A stretch of 23,766 nt of DNA from an uncultured Oscillibacter sp. GTDB taxonomy: Bacteria; Bacillota_A; Clostridia; Oscillospirales; Oscillospiraceae. Under the pieces are notes generated by a model. The model was not told where the DNA came from. It ran no database searches and was given only the letters and a program-made list of their open reading frames with translations. The position numbers and the translations under genes were made by a program. This document shows positions 5,354 to 12,605 of the stretch, piece by piece. Positions within the stretch are counted from its first letter, which is position 1; each line of letters opens with the position of its first letter. Location: contig CAQVQZ010000009.1 of assembly GCA_948902155.1 (NCBI GenBank), forward strand, positions 1 through 23,766, given 5' to 3'.

Positions 5354-7966
5354 TCAGGACGGCGCGGTGGTGCTGACGGTGTCCCAGACCTCCGGGGCGG
5401 GCGGGTCGAAGGCAACGTCCCCCGTGACCGGGTCCACGGTGACGCGGTGGTGTTGGCCGTTGATCCAGACGTCCGGGTCCGCCACGCCGTCGCCGTCGAA
5501 GTCGCCGATGGTCCGGGTGGGGGCGCGGACGGCGGGGTCCGGCTCCACGGCGCCGCCGCCGGATTCCCCGCCGGTCTCCGGCGTGCCGGGGGCGAAGAGC
5601 ACGCCTCCCGTCTCCGGGTCCTGGACGCCGGCGTAGACGTCGTTCCAGACCTCCGGGGCGGGCGGGTCGAAGGCGACGTCGCCGGTGCCGGGGTCCACGA
5701 GCACCCGGTGGGGCGAGCCGTTGATCCAGACCCATTCGTCCCGGATGCCGTCGCCGTCGAAGTCGCCGATGGTCCCGGTGGGGGTGCGGACGGCGGGGAC
5801 GGCCTCCGGCGGAGTCTCCGGAAGAGGGGCGGGCGTTTGCTCCGCGTCCGGCGCGGAGGGAGCCGGGGCGGGCATGGCGGCGTCCGGCGGCTCCGGCGGT
5901 TCCGGAGTAAGCAGGGGAGCCGGGTCCGGCGGGGGGTTCTCCCAGCGCTGGCCGCAGAGCTGCCAGAACCAGATGGGACCGCCGTCCAGGGAGCCGGACA
6001 CGTGGGCCAGGAGCAGGTCCACGGTTCCCCGGCCGCTTCCCAGATTGACGCGGAGCAGGAGGGACTGGTCGTGGGCGGACGGCGCGCCGTCGGCCCGGAA
6101 GGTCCGCAGGACCTCCGCACTCTGATAGTCCTCGATGCCATAGGCCCGGTGGAGGTAGGTGTGGGCGACGTCCTCCCACTCGGTGGCCCAGGTGTCGTGG
6201 CCGTTTTGGAGGGACTCCAAAAGGGAGTTGTCCAGGGCGGGCCAGCCGCCGGGGATGCCCCGCTCCAGACCCCCCAGGCCCAGGTGGAGCGCGCAGTACA
6301 GGTATTCCTCCCAGGTCCAGCCGCCCTCGGGCCGCGCGCCGTGGCTGGTGGTCCAGGTCTGCTCTTCCAGGGCGAAGACGCCCCGGCCGTCTATGGAGAA
6401 AATCAGCAGGGGGGAGCCCATGGAGTCCTGTTCCGTCAGCCAGCCGTTTTCCACGTTCATGCCCCCGGCCAGCATGACGTTGCCCATGTCGTTGGGGCGC
6501 AGGCGGTATTCGAGGGTCCAGACGTAGTAGGTCACGCCGTCGAAGGTCTGGCTCTCCCGGCAGGCGAGGCTGGTGATGTACTTCTCCGGGAAGTCCAGGG
6601 TCCCGGTGATGAAGTCGTTTTCCGCCGACTCGGCGATGTGGAGGGCGGCGCGGGTGTTCATCAGCTTCCGGGACTCGCCCTCCACGACGTTGTAGAAGGG
6701 CGTGGAGAAGTAGATGGGGGCCTCGTCCCGCAGGATCAGCGTGCCCTGGGTCAGGCCGTTGGGAAAGGCTCCCTCCAGCTCCAGGCTGAGAAGCCCGCCG
6801 TCCCGGCGGCTGCCGCCGGTCACGGCGGCCCGGACCGGGGCGGCCTCCGTCCGCAGCTCCTCCGGCGGAAGAAGGGCCGGGTCCGTGTACATGCGGGAGA
6901 TCCAGGGCTGGAACGCTGGATCATCGATGCGGGCCTGCCACTCCGCCAGCTCGGCGGCGCTGAGGTCCCCGCTGGGCCGGAGGCCGAAGGCGCAGGCCGC
7001 GCCCACCGTCGCCAGCAGCGCCGCCGCCAGGACCGCCAGCCCCTGCTTCCGGCCACGCTTGCCCAGGATGTTCCGGAAGCGCTCTTTCATGGCCTCTTTT
7101 CCGCCGTAGAAGTGGGTGGAGAGGAGGCTCTTGCGCTTCTGGGGGCGGATGGAGGACAGGAGGGTCTCGCTGTAGGTCCGGCGGGTCTCCAGGTCCGCCC
7201 CGGCCATCACCGCGTCGTCGCAGGTCAGCTCCAGGTCCCGCTCCGCCTCCCGGCGGAGAAGGTAGATCAGGGGGTTGAACCAGTGGAGGGCGTTGGCGGA
7301 CAGTAGGACCAGCTTGTACCACAGGTCCCGCCGTTTGTAGTGGGTCAGCTCATGGCGGAAGATGAAGGCCAGCTGTCGGGGGGCGAAGTCCCCCTCGGGC
7401 AGCAGCAGCCGGGGGCGGAACAGGCCCAGGACCATGGGGCTGTCCACCTGGGCGCTGACCGCCAGGGGCGGAGCCTTCCCCAGGCCCATTTCCAGGCGGA
7501 CCGACTCGTAGAGGCGGGCAGCGTCCTCCCCTGCGGGGCGGCTCCAGCGGCGGGCCCGGCGGGCAAAGCGCCAGGTCCCGGCCAGATGGCGGAGCAGGAA
7601 CAGGCCCGCCCCCGCCAGCCAGAGGGTTGCCAGGACCGTCTCCAGGGGCAGGGATTCCCTCGGGGCTGGCCTGCCGGGTTCCATGGGGACAGCGGGAGCT
7701 TGGGCGGGCCGGACCGTCAGGCCGTCCCGGAAGTCCACGGCGGCGTGGGGCACGTCGATGATGACCGGGGGCTTCGCCCGCCGGGGCAGGCGGTCCTCCC
7801 ACCGGACCGGGGCCAGCAGCAGAAGCAGCGCCAGGACCAGCCACGCGCCATAGCGCCATTTGGCGCTGTAACGCCGGTCCAGCAGAGGCTTGCAGAGGGT
7901 GAGAAGCAGGGCGGCGGTCCCCGTTGCCGCGCTCCATTTCAGGGTGCTCAGCAGAATCTCCATCAT
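5354..7966 (-). CDS. M56-family (BlaR1-like) membrane metallopeptidase sensor with calcium-loop C-terminal repeats
   Basis: This is an 870-residue protein. Hydrophobic segments lie near residues 7-25, 38-54, 105-125 and 310-331. The gluzincin site H205-E-L-T-H209 faces the cytoplasm and is followed by NP (231-232) and ELTCDDAV (Glu246), as in M56 peptidases. In BlaR1-like systems, signal sensing triggers proteolysis that inactivates the BlaI repressor. The extracytoplasmic part (about 332-690) shows no penicillin-binding motifs I can recognise. A Pro-rich linker precedes two repeats of about 44 residues (near 730-775 and 815-860), each with a DFDGDG calcium-type loop, WING and FDPPAPEVW. The start overlaps the BlaI stop (ATGA), with GAGGAGGAAG upstream. 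The signal sensed is unknown; the repeats suggest a calcium-stabilised or surface-binding sensor. Confidence 0.87.
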   Translation of the reverse strand: MMEILLSTLKWSAATGTAALLLTLCKPLLDRRYSAKWRYGAWLVLALLLLLAPVRWEDRLPRRAKPPVIIDVPHAAVDFRDGLTVRPAQAPAVPMEPGRPAPRESLPLETVLATLWLAGAGLFLLRHLAGTWRFARRARRWSRPAGEDAARLYESVRLEMGLGKAPPLAVSAQVDSPMVLGLFRPRLLLPEGDFAPRQLAFIFRHELTHYKRRDLWYKLVLLSANALHWFNPLIYLLRREAERDLELTCDDAVMAGADLETRRTYSETLLSSIRPQKRKSLLSTHFYGGKEAMKERFRNILGKRGRKQGLAVLAAALLATVGAACAFGLRPSGDLSAAELAEWQARIDDPAFQPWISRMYTDPALLPPEELRTEAAPVRAAVTGGSRRDGGLLSLELEGAFPNGLTQGTLILRDEAPIYFSTPFYNVVEGESRKLMNTRAALHIAESAENDFITGTLDFPEKYITSLACRESQTFDGVTYYVWTLEYRLRPNDMGNVMLAGGMNVENGWLTEQDSMGSPLLIFSIDGRGVFALEEQTWTTSHGARPEGGWTWEEYLYCALHLGLGGLERGIPGGWPALDNSLLESLQNGHDTWATEWEDVAHTYLHRAYGIEDYQSAEVLRTFRADGAPSAHDQSLLLRVNLGSGRGTVDLLLAHVSGSLDGGPIWFWQLCGQRWENPPPDPAPLLTPEPPEPPDAAMPAPAPSAPDAEQTPAPLPETPPEAVPAVRTPTGTIGDFDGDGIRDEWVWINGSPHRVLVDPGTGDVAFDPPAPEVWNDVYAGVQDPETGGVLFAPGTPETGGESGGGAVEPDPAVRAPTRTIGDFDGDGVADPDVWINGQHHRVTVDPVTGDVAFDPPAPEVWDTVSTTAPS
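5384..5798 (-). repeat. Intragenic duplication encoding two calcium-loop repeats
   Basis: Segments of about 155 bp near 5384-5540 and 5642-5798 are closely similar and in the same orientation, with starts about 258 bp apart. They encode the two DFDGDG repeats at the C-terminus of the M56 protein. The segment between them is not duplicated. Confidence 0.65.
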
Positions 7967-8340
7967 GGCGCTTCCTCCTCCAGGCGGTCCAGGTATTGGC
8001 GCAGCTCCTCCAGGTCGTCTCTGCCGATGGCGCGGCCGTCGTAGAGGGAGGCGACCATGCCGGTGAAGCTGCTGCCGTAGAGCCGGTCGATGATGCCCCG
8101 GCTCTCGGCGGTCTTGTAGCCGTCTTCGGAAATCACGGGGCGGTAGCGGTTGCCCCGGCCCTGCTTCTCGCAGGACAAAAAGCCCTTTTCCACCAGGCGG
8201 TTCAGGGAGGTGAGGACCGCCGGGAGAGGCCAGTCCCGGCTGCCCCGCAGCTTCTGCCGGACGTAAGAGGCCGTCACCGGCTCTCCGGCGGACCAGACCG
8301 CCAGCATGAGCTCCAGTTCCGCGTCGCCTAAGCGTTTCAT
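7963..8340 (-). CDS. BlaI/MecI-family transcriptional repressor
   Basis: This is a 125-residue protein and a typical BlaI. It begins MKRLGDAELELMLAVWSAGEPVT, continues with the recognition-helix region (YVRQKL, then WPLPAVLTSLNRLVEKGFL), a wing (GRGNRYRPVIS), and a C-terminal dimerisation and cleavage part. It would repress its own operon until the M56 partner is activated. AAGGAGGT precedes the ATG at 8340. The stop overlaps the start of the M56 gene by ATGA, so translation is coupled. Two palindromic TACA-N2-TGTA-like operators lie in its promoter. No beta-lactamase is adjacent, so the targets beyond autoregulation are unknown. Confidence 0.93.
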   Translation of the reverse strand: MKRLGDAELELMLAVWSAGEPVTASYVRQKLRGSRDWPLPAVLTSLNRLVEKGFLSCEKQGRGNRYRPVISEDGYKTAESRGIIDRLYGSSFTGMVASLYDGRAIGRDDLEELRQYLDRLEEEAP

Positions 8341-8352
8341 GGGGATACCTCC

Positions 8353-8405
8353 TTATACAATTGTATAATATAGTTTTATTATACAGCCGTATAACAAAAA
8401 GGCAA
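8353..8405 (-). promoter_or_regulatory. BlaI operon promoter with two operator palindromes
   Basis: Operator 1 is the perfect 16-bp palindrome TTATACAATTGTATAA (8353-8368). Operator 2 is TTATACAGCCGTATAA (8379-8394), an imperfect copy 26 bp away. Both fit the BlaI/MecI TACA/TGTA pattern. On the minus strand, TTGCCT (8405-8400) and TATAAT (8383-8378) with a 16-bp spacer form the promoter; its -10 overlaps operator 2, so repression by occlusion is expected. Confidence 0.8.
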
Positions 8406-8586
8406 GTTACAATCTGGTAACAGCGGCGGCGGAAGGGGGGAATGGGAGCCTTTGTCATTTGCTCTATATTTTTCCGGTCCGATTTGTGTTTTTCGCTGTT
8501 TTTTGGCGAAAAAACTTGCGAAACGCGCCTGTTTGGTATAAAGTTAAAAAAGCGAAATTTCCGGATTTTGGATGAGGAAGGGCGCG
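8406..8586. other. Intergenic stretch with an AT-rich hairpin
   Basis: No gene is supported between the BlaI promoter and the terminator of the TetR gene. The only visible structure is a hairpin GTTTTTCGC (8488-8496) with GCGAAAAAAC (8506-8515). Confidence 0.35.
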
Positions 8587-8622
8587 AAAAAGCGAGGCCG
8601 GGCCTTGGGGGCCGGACCTCGC
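8587..8622 (-). terminator. Terminator of the TetR gene
   Basis: On the minus strand, GCGAGG pairs with CCTCGC around an inner GC-rich stem (8592-8622), followed directly by TTTTT. It lies 12 bases after the TetR stop. Confidence 0.7.
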
Positions 8623-8634
8623 CGGAGAGGGCTG

Positions 8635-9213
8635 TCAGGGCTTGGCGGAGCGGCGGAGGAAACGGACGCGGGTCATGCGCTCCATCCGGCCTGTGCAGGC
8701 CAGGAGCTCCTCCGGGGAGAGGGCGAAGCCGGAACCGGCCCACCACTCCATCCGCCCGGCAAAGGCGTATCCCGCGTCATAGGAGTAGAGGCCCAGGAGG
8801 CTGGGGTCCTCCACCTTTTCCAATCGTCCATCGGCCTCGGCGTAGACGTCGTAGGACTCCAGGGCGGAGAGGTAGACGCGGATGAGGTCGGACAGGAATT
8901 TGTCGTGATAGTTGGAGAAGAACAGCCGGGACGCCAGGGTGCGATGCTCGTAAAAATGGCGGGCCAGCGCCAGGGCGGCGTTCTGCCCGTCGGAGGCGGT
9001 ATCCGGGCCCAGAGTGTTCAGAAGCTCGGCATATGTGTTCAAAAAGTCCTGGAGCAGGTCGTCCAGAATGCTCTTTGGGCGGTAAAAGTAGTAATAGTAG
9101 GAGGAGCGGCTGACGCCGGCCAGGCGGATCAGCTCGCTGACAGTGATGTCGTTGACGTCCTTTTCCTTCAAAAGTTCCAAAAGCGCATGGCATATCTTTT
9201 CCTTTGCCGCCAT
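8635..9213 (-). CDS. TetR-family transcriptional regulator
   Basis: This is a 192-residue protein from the ATG at 9213. The N-terminal helix-turn-helix is clear: AAKEKICHALLELLKEK, then ITVSELIRLAGVSRSSYYYYF. The C-terminal helical region would hold the ligand pocket and dimer face. A GTG at 9225 is an alternative start, but the ribosome-like AGGGAG is too close to it and rather far from the ATG, so the start is uncertain. The gene is divergent from a YczE-like membrane protein with about 300 bp between them, a usual TetR-target arrangement. The palindrome at 9353-9374 is a candidate operator. Ligand unknown. Confidence 0.88.
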   Translation of the reverse strand: MAAKEKICHALLELLKEKDVNDITVSELIRLAGVSRSSYYYYFYRPKSILDDLLQDFLNTYAELLNTLGPDTASDGQNAALALARHFYEHRTLASRLFFSNYHDKFLSDLIRVYLSALESYDVYAEADGRLEKVEDPSLLGLYSYDAGYAFAGRMEWWAGSGFALSPEELLACTGRMERMTRVRFLRRSAKP

Positions 9214-9352
9214 GTCGATTATCACTCTCCCTTATGTTGAGTCGGGAATGGGGAATGAAAATATCGGAAACCGCCCCATATCTCCGCGAAAACGCTTCCA
9301 CGCTCTTGAAACAGTATACCGTCTGCAAGGCGAAATGGCAAATATATAAAAT

Positions 9353-9374
9353 ATGCCTCTCCGGCGGAGGGCAT
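9353..9374. promoter_or_regulatory. Palindrome between TetR and the YczE-like gene
   Basis: ATGCC and GGCAT flank CTCCG-G-CGGAG with one extra T, forming a near-perfect 22-bp dyad in the middle of the divergent intergenic region. A TetR operator is inferred only from position. Confidence 0.35.
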
Positions 9375-9450
9375 TTAATAAATGAAAATCTGGACGGGCT
9401 TTCGTACAAAACAGGCGGATTTGTCCAAACTTTTTCCCAAAACTTGTGTG

Positions 9451-9479
9451 TTGTGGCAGAGCGGCTGTTTCTTTATAAT
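9451..9479 (+). promoter_or_regulatory. Promoter of the YczE-like gene
   Basis: TTGTGG (9451-9456) and TATAAT (9474-9479) are 17 bp apart. Transcription would begin near 9486, about 27 bases before the GTG start codon. Confidence 0.6.
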
Positions 9480-9512
9480 GGATGATAACGGTTCGGCGCG
9501 CAATGGCTGGAG

Positions 9513-10175
9513 GTGGGGGAGATTTCGAAGAAAAAGCTTGCCGTCTATCTGGCGGGCCTTCTGGTGATGTCCTTTGGCATCGTTCTGATCAAAAAGGCGG
9601 ACCTGGGCATGTCGCCCATCAGTTCCATCCCCTCCGCCGCGGCGAACCTGACCCCCCTGACCCTGGGGAACGCCCAGACGCTGTTCCACGTGTTCTGCAT
9701 CCTGCTTCAGGTGCTGATCCTGCGGCGGGTCACGGGGGCGATTCTGTTCCAGCTCCCGCTGTCCGTGGTGTTCGGGGGGCTGATCGACATGTACATGGCC
9801 CTCCTGGCCTTCACCCCGGCGGGCATGTTGGCCCGGTGCGGGGTGTGCCTGGCGGGAATCGTGTGCAGCGCCTTTGGATTGGTGCTGATCGTGTCGGTGG
9901 AGATGGTCCTGCCCGCGCCGGACGCGCTGCTGCGGCTGGTGAGCCGGGAGTACCAGCGGCCCCTGGGCCGGGTGAAGCTGGCGGGGGACGTGCTGTGGAC
10001 GGTCTGCGCCGTGGTCATCGAGTGGATCACCCTGGGCCGGGTGCTGTCCGTGGGACTGGGAACGGCGGCGTCGGCGCTTTTGACCGGGAATCTGGTGACG
10101 CTGTTCCGCCGGATGCTGGGGAAGGGCGATTCTAGCCCTGTAGCAGGCGGAGAAGGGTCCGGACCTCGTCGGTGA
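9513..10175 (+). CDS. YczE/YyaS/YitT-like integral membrane protein
   Basis: This is a 220-residue protein with about five hydrophobic segments. The opening (KKLAVYLAGLLVMSFGIVLIKKADLGMSP) is characteristic of the YczE/YitT-like family: a membrane helix ending in a Gly-Met-Ser-Pro turn. The family is uncharacterised; transport or permeability roles have only been guessed. The start GTG at 9513 is dictated by the promoter and frame, although its ribosome site (GGAG) is very close to the codon, so translation may be weak. The 3' end overlaps the tail of the convergent LysR gene by 44 bp. Control by the divergent TetR protein is likely but inferred. Confidence 0.8.
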   Translation: MGEISKKKLAVYLAGLLVMSFGIVLIKKADLGMSPISSIPSAAANLTPLTLGNAQTLFHVFCILLQVLILRRVTGAILFQLPLSVVFGGLIDMYMALLAFTPAGMLARCGVCLAGIVCSAFGLVLIVSVEMVLPAPDALLRLVSREYQRPLGRVKLAGDVLWTVCAVVIEWITLGRVLSVGLGTAASALLTGNLVTLFRRMLGKGDSSPVAGGEGSGPRR

Positions 10176-10989
10176 GGTCCGCGCCGGAGGGCAGGGCCAG
10201 GCGGACGGGCGGCGGCGGAAGGTCCGCGTCCAGCCGCCGGATGACCAGCTGGGAGCTGGGGCGCAGCACTGCGGCGGTGAAGGGAAGGATGGCCGCGCCC
10301 AGGCCGTGCTCCGCCCAGAGCAGGGCGGCGTGGGGGCTGTCGCTCTCGCAGACGGTCCGGGGAACGAAGCCCCGGCGGCGGCAGGCGTCCCGGAGGGCGT
10401 CGCCGTAGCGGCGGAGGATGAGCAGGGGCTTGCCCCAGAGGTCCTCCAGCGCCAGGGGCCCGTGGCGGGACGGAAAGAAACGGGCCGGGGCCGCGGCGGC
10501 GAAGCCGTCCTCCTCGCCGGGCCGGAGGGCCGGGTCCCGGATGGGAAGGCTTTGGACCCCGGCGGGATCGAAGGGCTCCCGAAGGAGGCACAGGTCCAGC
10601 TCCCCCCGCCGGAGAAGGGCGAGCAGATGCTCCGTCGAGCCCTCCTGGACCCGGAGGCGGACGCCGGGGAACTCCCGGCGGAAGGACAAGGCCGCTTTGG
10701 GAAGCAGCCGCACGTTCATGGAGGGGACGGCCCCCACCCGGAGGACCTCGGACAGGCCCTCCTGGTAGACGTCCGCCGCCATCTGTTCCAGATGGGACAG
10801 CAGGACTTCCGCCTGGCCCTGGAGGTGGTGGCCCGCCGCCGTGAGGGTCCGGTTTTCCGTGAGGAGGGAGGCGCAGAGCTCCCGCTCCAGGGCCTGGAGC
10901 TTCAGGTCCAGGGAGAGGGAGGTCCCGCCGCCGGGACGCGAGGCGGCCCGTGCGATTTGCAGAAAGCATTTCAGTTGCTGGATCGTCAT
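10132..10989 (-). CDS. LysR-type regulator with degenerate DNA-binding domain
   Basis: This is a 285-residue protein; the ATG at 10989 is preceded by GGAGG. The effector half aligns well with the neighbouring LysR: a G-x-V-x-S start, CLLREPFDP, GFVPRTVCESDSPHAALLWAEHGLGAAILPF. The N-terminus begins like a LysR (MTIQQLKCFLQIA), but the following helix-turn-helix is about five residues shorter and lacks the usual A-A-x-x-L-x-x-S-Q-P-x-x-S pattern, reading ASRPGGGTSLSLDLKLQALE. DNA binding is therefore doubtful. It may be a decaying paralogue, or act through heteromers with the divergent LysR. The stop lies inside the end of the convergent YczE-like gene. Regulated genes are unknown. Confidence 0.82.
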   Translation of the reverse strand: MTIQQLKCFLQIARAASRPGGGTSLSLDLKLQALERELCASLLTENRTLTAAGHHLQGQAEVLLSHLEQMAADVYQEGLSEVLRVGAVPSMNVRLLPKAALSFRREFPGVRLRVQEGSTEHLLALLRRGELDLCLLREPFDPAGVQSLPIRDPALRPGEEDGFAAAAPARFFPSRHGPLALEDLWGKPLLILRRYGDALRDACRRRGFVPRTVCESDSPHAALLWAEHGLGAAILPFTAAVLRPSSQLVIRRLDADLPPPPVRLALPSGADLTDEVRTLLRLLQG

Positions 10990-11094
10990 GGCGCGCCTCC
11001 ATTCTTCCGTATTCACGATGTCTCTTCACTCATGCAGGCGGACGCGCCTGCGGCGGGTTGGACGGCGGGGAGAAAAAACACTTCTTTATTATTC

Positions 11095-11124
11095 AGTATA
11101 AATGGTTCTTTTCGGGATTGCCAA
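11095..11124 (-). promoter_or_regulatory. Promoter of the degenerate LysR gene
   Basis: On the minus strand, TTGGCA (11124-11119) and TATACT (11100-11095) are 18 bp apart, within the divergent LysR-LysR intergenic region. Confidence 0.5.
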
Positions 11125-11187
11125 TACCAAAACGATGGCTTGGGCAAACGCTTCTTTTATTTTTCAAATGCGGGGAGGGATCGCTTT

Positions 11188-12102
11188 ATGACCTTGAAAC
11201 AGCTGGAGTATTTTTTGGCCATCGCGGAGACGGGGAGCATCACCCAGGCGGCGGAAAAGCTCCACGTTTCCCAGCCGCCCCTGAGCCTCCAGCTCAAGGC
11301 GCTGGAGGATGAGCTGGGTGTTCCGCTGTTCGAGCGGACCAAGCGGGGACTGGCCATCACCCAGTCCGGGCGGCTTCTGGTGCGGCGGACCCAGGAGATC
11401 CTGGATATGCTGAACCAGACGGTGAACGAGGTGCGGAGCAAGACCACCTCCCCCAAGGTCGCGATTCGCGTGGGGACCGTCAACTCGGTGTCCAGCCGGC
11501 TGTTTCCCGATTGGATCTACGCCTACCAGTGCCAGTATCCCCATGTGGATATCCAGGTGTCCGAGGAGAGCACCACGGACATCCTGGCGGCATTGGACGA
11601 CCACAAGATCGACATCGGCATCGTCCGGGAGCCCTTCAACAAGGACCGCTACAACTGCCGCCTGATCCAGGACGACGCCCTGGAGGGCCATGGGCAGGAC
11701 GGCTTCGTGGCCCTGGCGGACCCGGCCTTCTACGCGGGCTTCGAGCAGAGCGCCATCCCCCTGTCGGAGCTGCGGGACTTCCCCCTGCTGCTCCACCGGC
11801 GGTACATCTCCATGTTTACGGAATACTGCAAAACCTGCGGCTTCATCCCCAACATCATCTGCAAGAACAACGACGCCCTGTCCCTTCTCAGCTGGGCCAA
11901 GGCGGGCATCGGCATCGCCGTGCTGCCCTTCTCCGCGTCGCTTTTGAACATGGACCCCCATCTGGTGCGCAAGGAGATCATCGACCCCCCCATCCCGTCC
12001 AGGGTGTTCGCGGCCTGGAACCGGGACGTGAAGCTGTCCGAGGAGGCCGTGCGCTTCCTGGAGCTGATCACCGTACGGGGAGAACCGGAGGCGGCGGTAT
12101 GA
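11188..12102 (+). CDS. LysR-type transcriptional regulator
   Basis: This is a 304-residue protein. The helix-turn-helix is canonical: MTLKQLEYFLAIAETGSITQ, then AAEKLHVSQPPLSLQLKALE, and LFERTKRGLAIT. The effector-binding half (about 95-300) has the two-lobed periplasmic-binding fold pattern, with IGIVREPFN and GIGIAVLPFSASLL. GGGGAGGG precedes the ATG at 11188. The gene diverges from a second LysR whose effector domain is recognisably similar, suggesting local duplication. The downstream Cys-rich protein gene overlaps its stop (ATGA), so they share a transcript. The inducer is unknown. Confidence 0.92.
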   Translation: MTLKQLEYFLAIAETGSITQAAEKLHVSQPPLSLQLKALEDELGVPLFERTKRGLAITQSGRLLVRRTQEILDMLNQTVNEVRSKTTSPKVAIRVGTVNSVSSRLFPDWIYAYQCQYPHVDIQVSEESTTDILAALDDHKIDIGIVREPFNKDRYNCRLIQDDALEGHGQDGFVALADPAFYAGFEQSAIPLSELRDFPLLLHRRYISMFTEYCKTCGFIPNIICKNNDALSLLSWAKAGIGIAVLPFSASLLNMDPHLVRKEIIDPPIPSRVFAAWNRDVKLSEEAVRFLELITVRGEPEAAV

Positions 12103-12386
12103 GCGGAAGAGAGCGTCCGGAATGGTACGGGAAGGGCTATTCCTTCTTCGCCAACACGGCCTGTGAATATTACCCCTGCCATGACGTGCCGGAGGGGGCG
12201 GAGTTCAACTGCCTGTTCTGCTACTGCCCGCTGTACATGCTGGGGGAGAACTGCGGCGGGAACTTTACATACTTGGAAAACGGGATCAAGGATTGCAGCC
12301 GCTGCCTGCTGCCCCACCGCAGGGAGGGCTACGGCCACATCACCCGGCAGTATCAGAAGATCGTGGAGGCCATGCGGAAGGACTAA
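12099..12386 (+). CDS. Cysteine-rich small-domain protein
   Basis: This is a 95-residue protein with eight cysteines (22, 27, 38, 41, 43, 52, 66, 69) in the pattern C-x4-C...FNCLFCYCPLY...C...C-x2-C. This matches the Cys-rich small domain family (PF04071 type), a presumed metal-binding fold of unproven function. Members are sometimes found near or fused to cobalamin genes, and a B12 riboswitch operon lies about 1.2 kb away, but a link is only suggestive. The ATG overlaps the stop of the LysR gene by ATGA, so translation is coupled. The ribosome site upstream (GGAGGCGG) is close to the codon. Confidence 0.85.
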   Translation: MSGRERPEWYGKGYSFFANTACEYYPCHDVPEGAEFNCLFCYCPLYMLGENCGGNFTYLENGIKDCSRCLLPHRREGYGHITRQYQKIVEAMRKD

Positions 12387-12392
12387 ACTTTA

Positions 12393-12554
12393 AGAACCTG
12401 TATTCACAACCGTTGAACGCCGTCTGAGCAGGTCTTTTGCCCCCACTCTTCGTTAAATTTTTTCCCCGGGCGGCAGCCCGCGAAAAAAATTTGCCTCGAT
12501 TGAGGGCAAAATCCCTCGCTCAGCCGACATTCCCCGGTTATGAATACAGGTTCT
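12393..12554. repeat. ERIC/MITE-like imperfect palindrome, copy A
   Basis: This 162-bp element has terminal inverted repeats AGAACCTGTATTCA (12393-12406) and TGAATACAGGTTCT (12541-12554). The arms stay complementary with scattered mismatches to a central GC-rich loop near 12470-12480. TAA occurs immediately outside the GAACC end (12391-12393) and after the GGTTC end (12554-12556), a possible target duplication. It shares AACGCCGTCT (12416-12425) and, inverted, GGAATGTCGG (12533-12524) with copy B. It has no coding content. Confidence 0.75.
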
Positions 12555-12556
12555 AA

Positions 12557-12590
12557 GAGGCTCCGTCTTTCGAACGAAAGACGGAGCCTC
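12557..12590. terminator. Perfect 16-bp bidirectional terminator hairpin
   Basis: GAGGCTCCGTCTTTCG (12557-12572) pairs perfectly with CGAAAGACGGAGCCTC (12575-12590). It lies just after the minus-strand aldolase stop and abuts element A. Plus-strand transcripts would end in ATTTTGG. It probably serves the aldolase gene. Confidence 0.7.
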
Positions 12591-12605
12591 ATTTTGGATT
12601 CGGGG

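Noticed and set aside
4439..7306. Plus-strand 955-codon ORF across the MerR and M56 genes
   Set aside because: Antisense to two clear genes; GC-rich codon third positions keep the opposite strand open. No ribosome site or recognisable domain.
9707..11029. Minus-strand 440-codon ORF overlapping the LysR and YczE-like genes
   Set aside because: Different frame from the LysR protein, Pro/Arg-rich, no family resemblance.
12393..12554. CRISPR or tRNA-like structure
   Set aside because: A single palindrome with terminal inverted repeats, without direct repeats and spacers or tRNA conserved bases.
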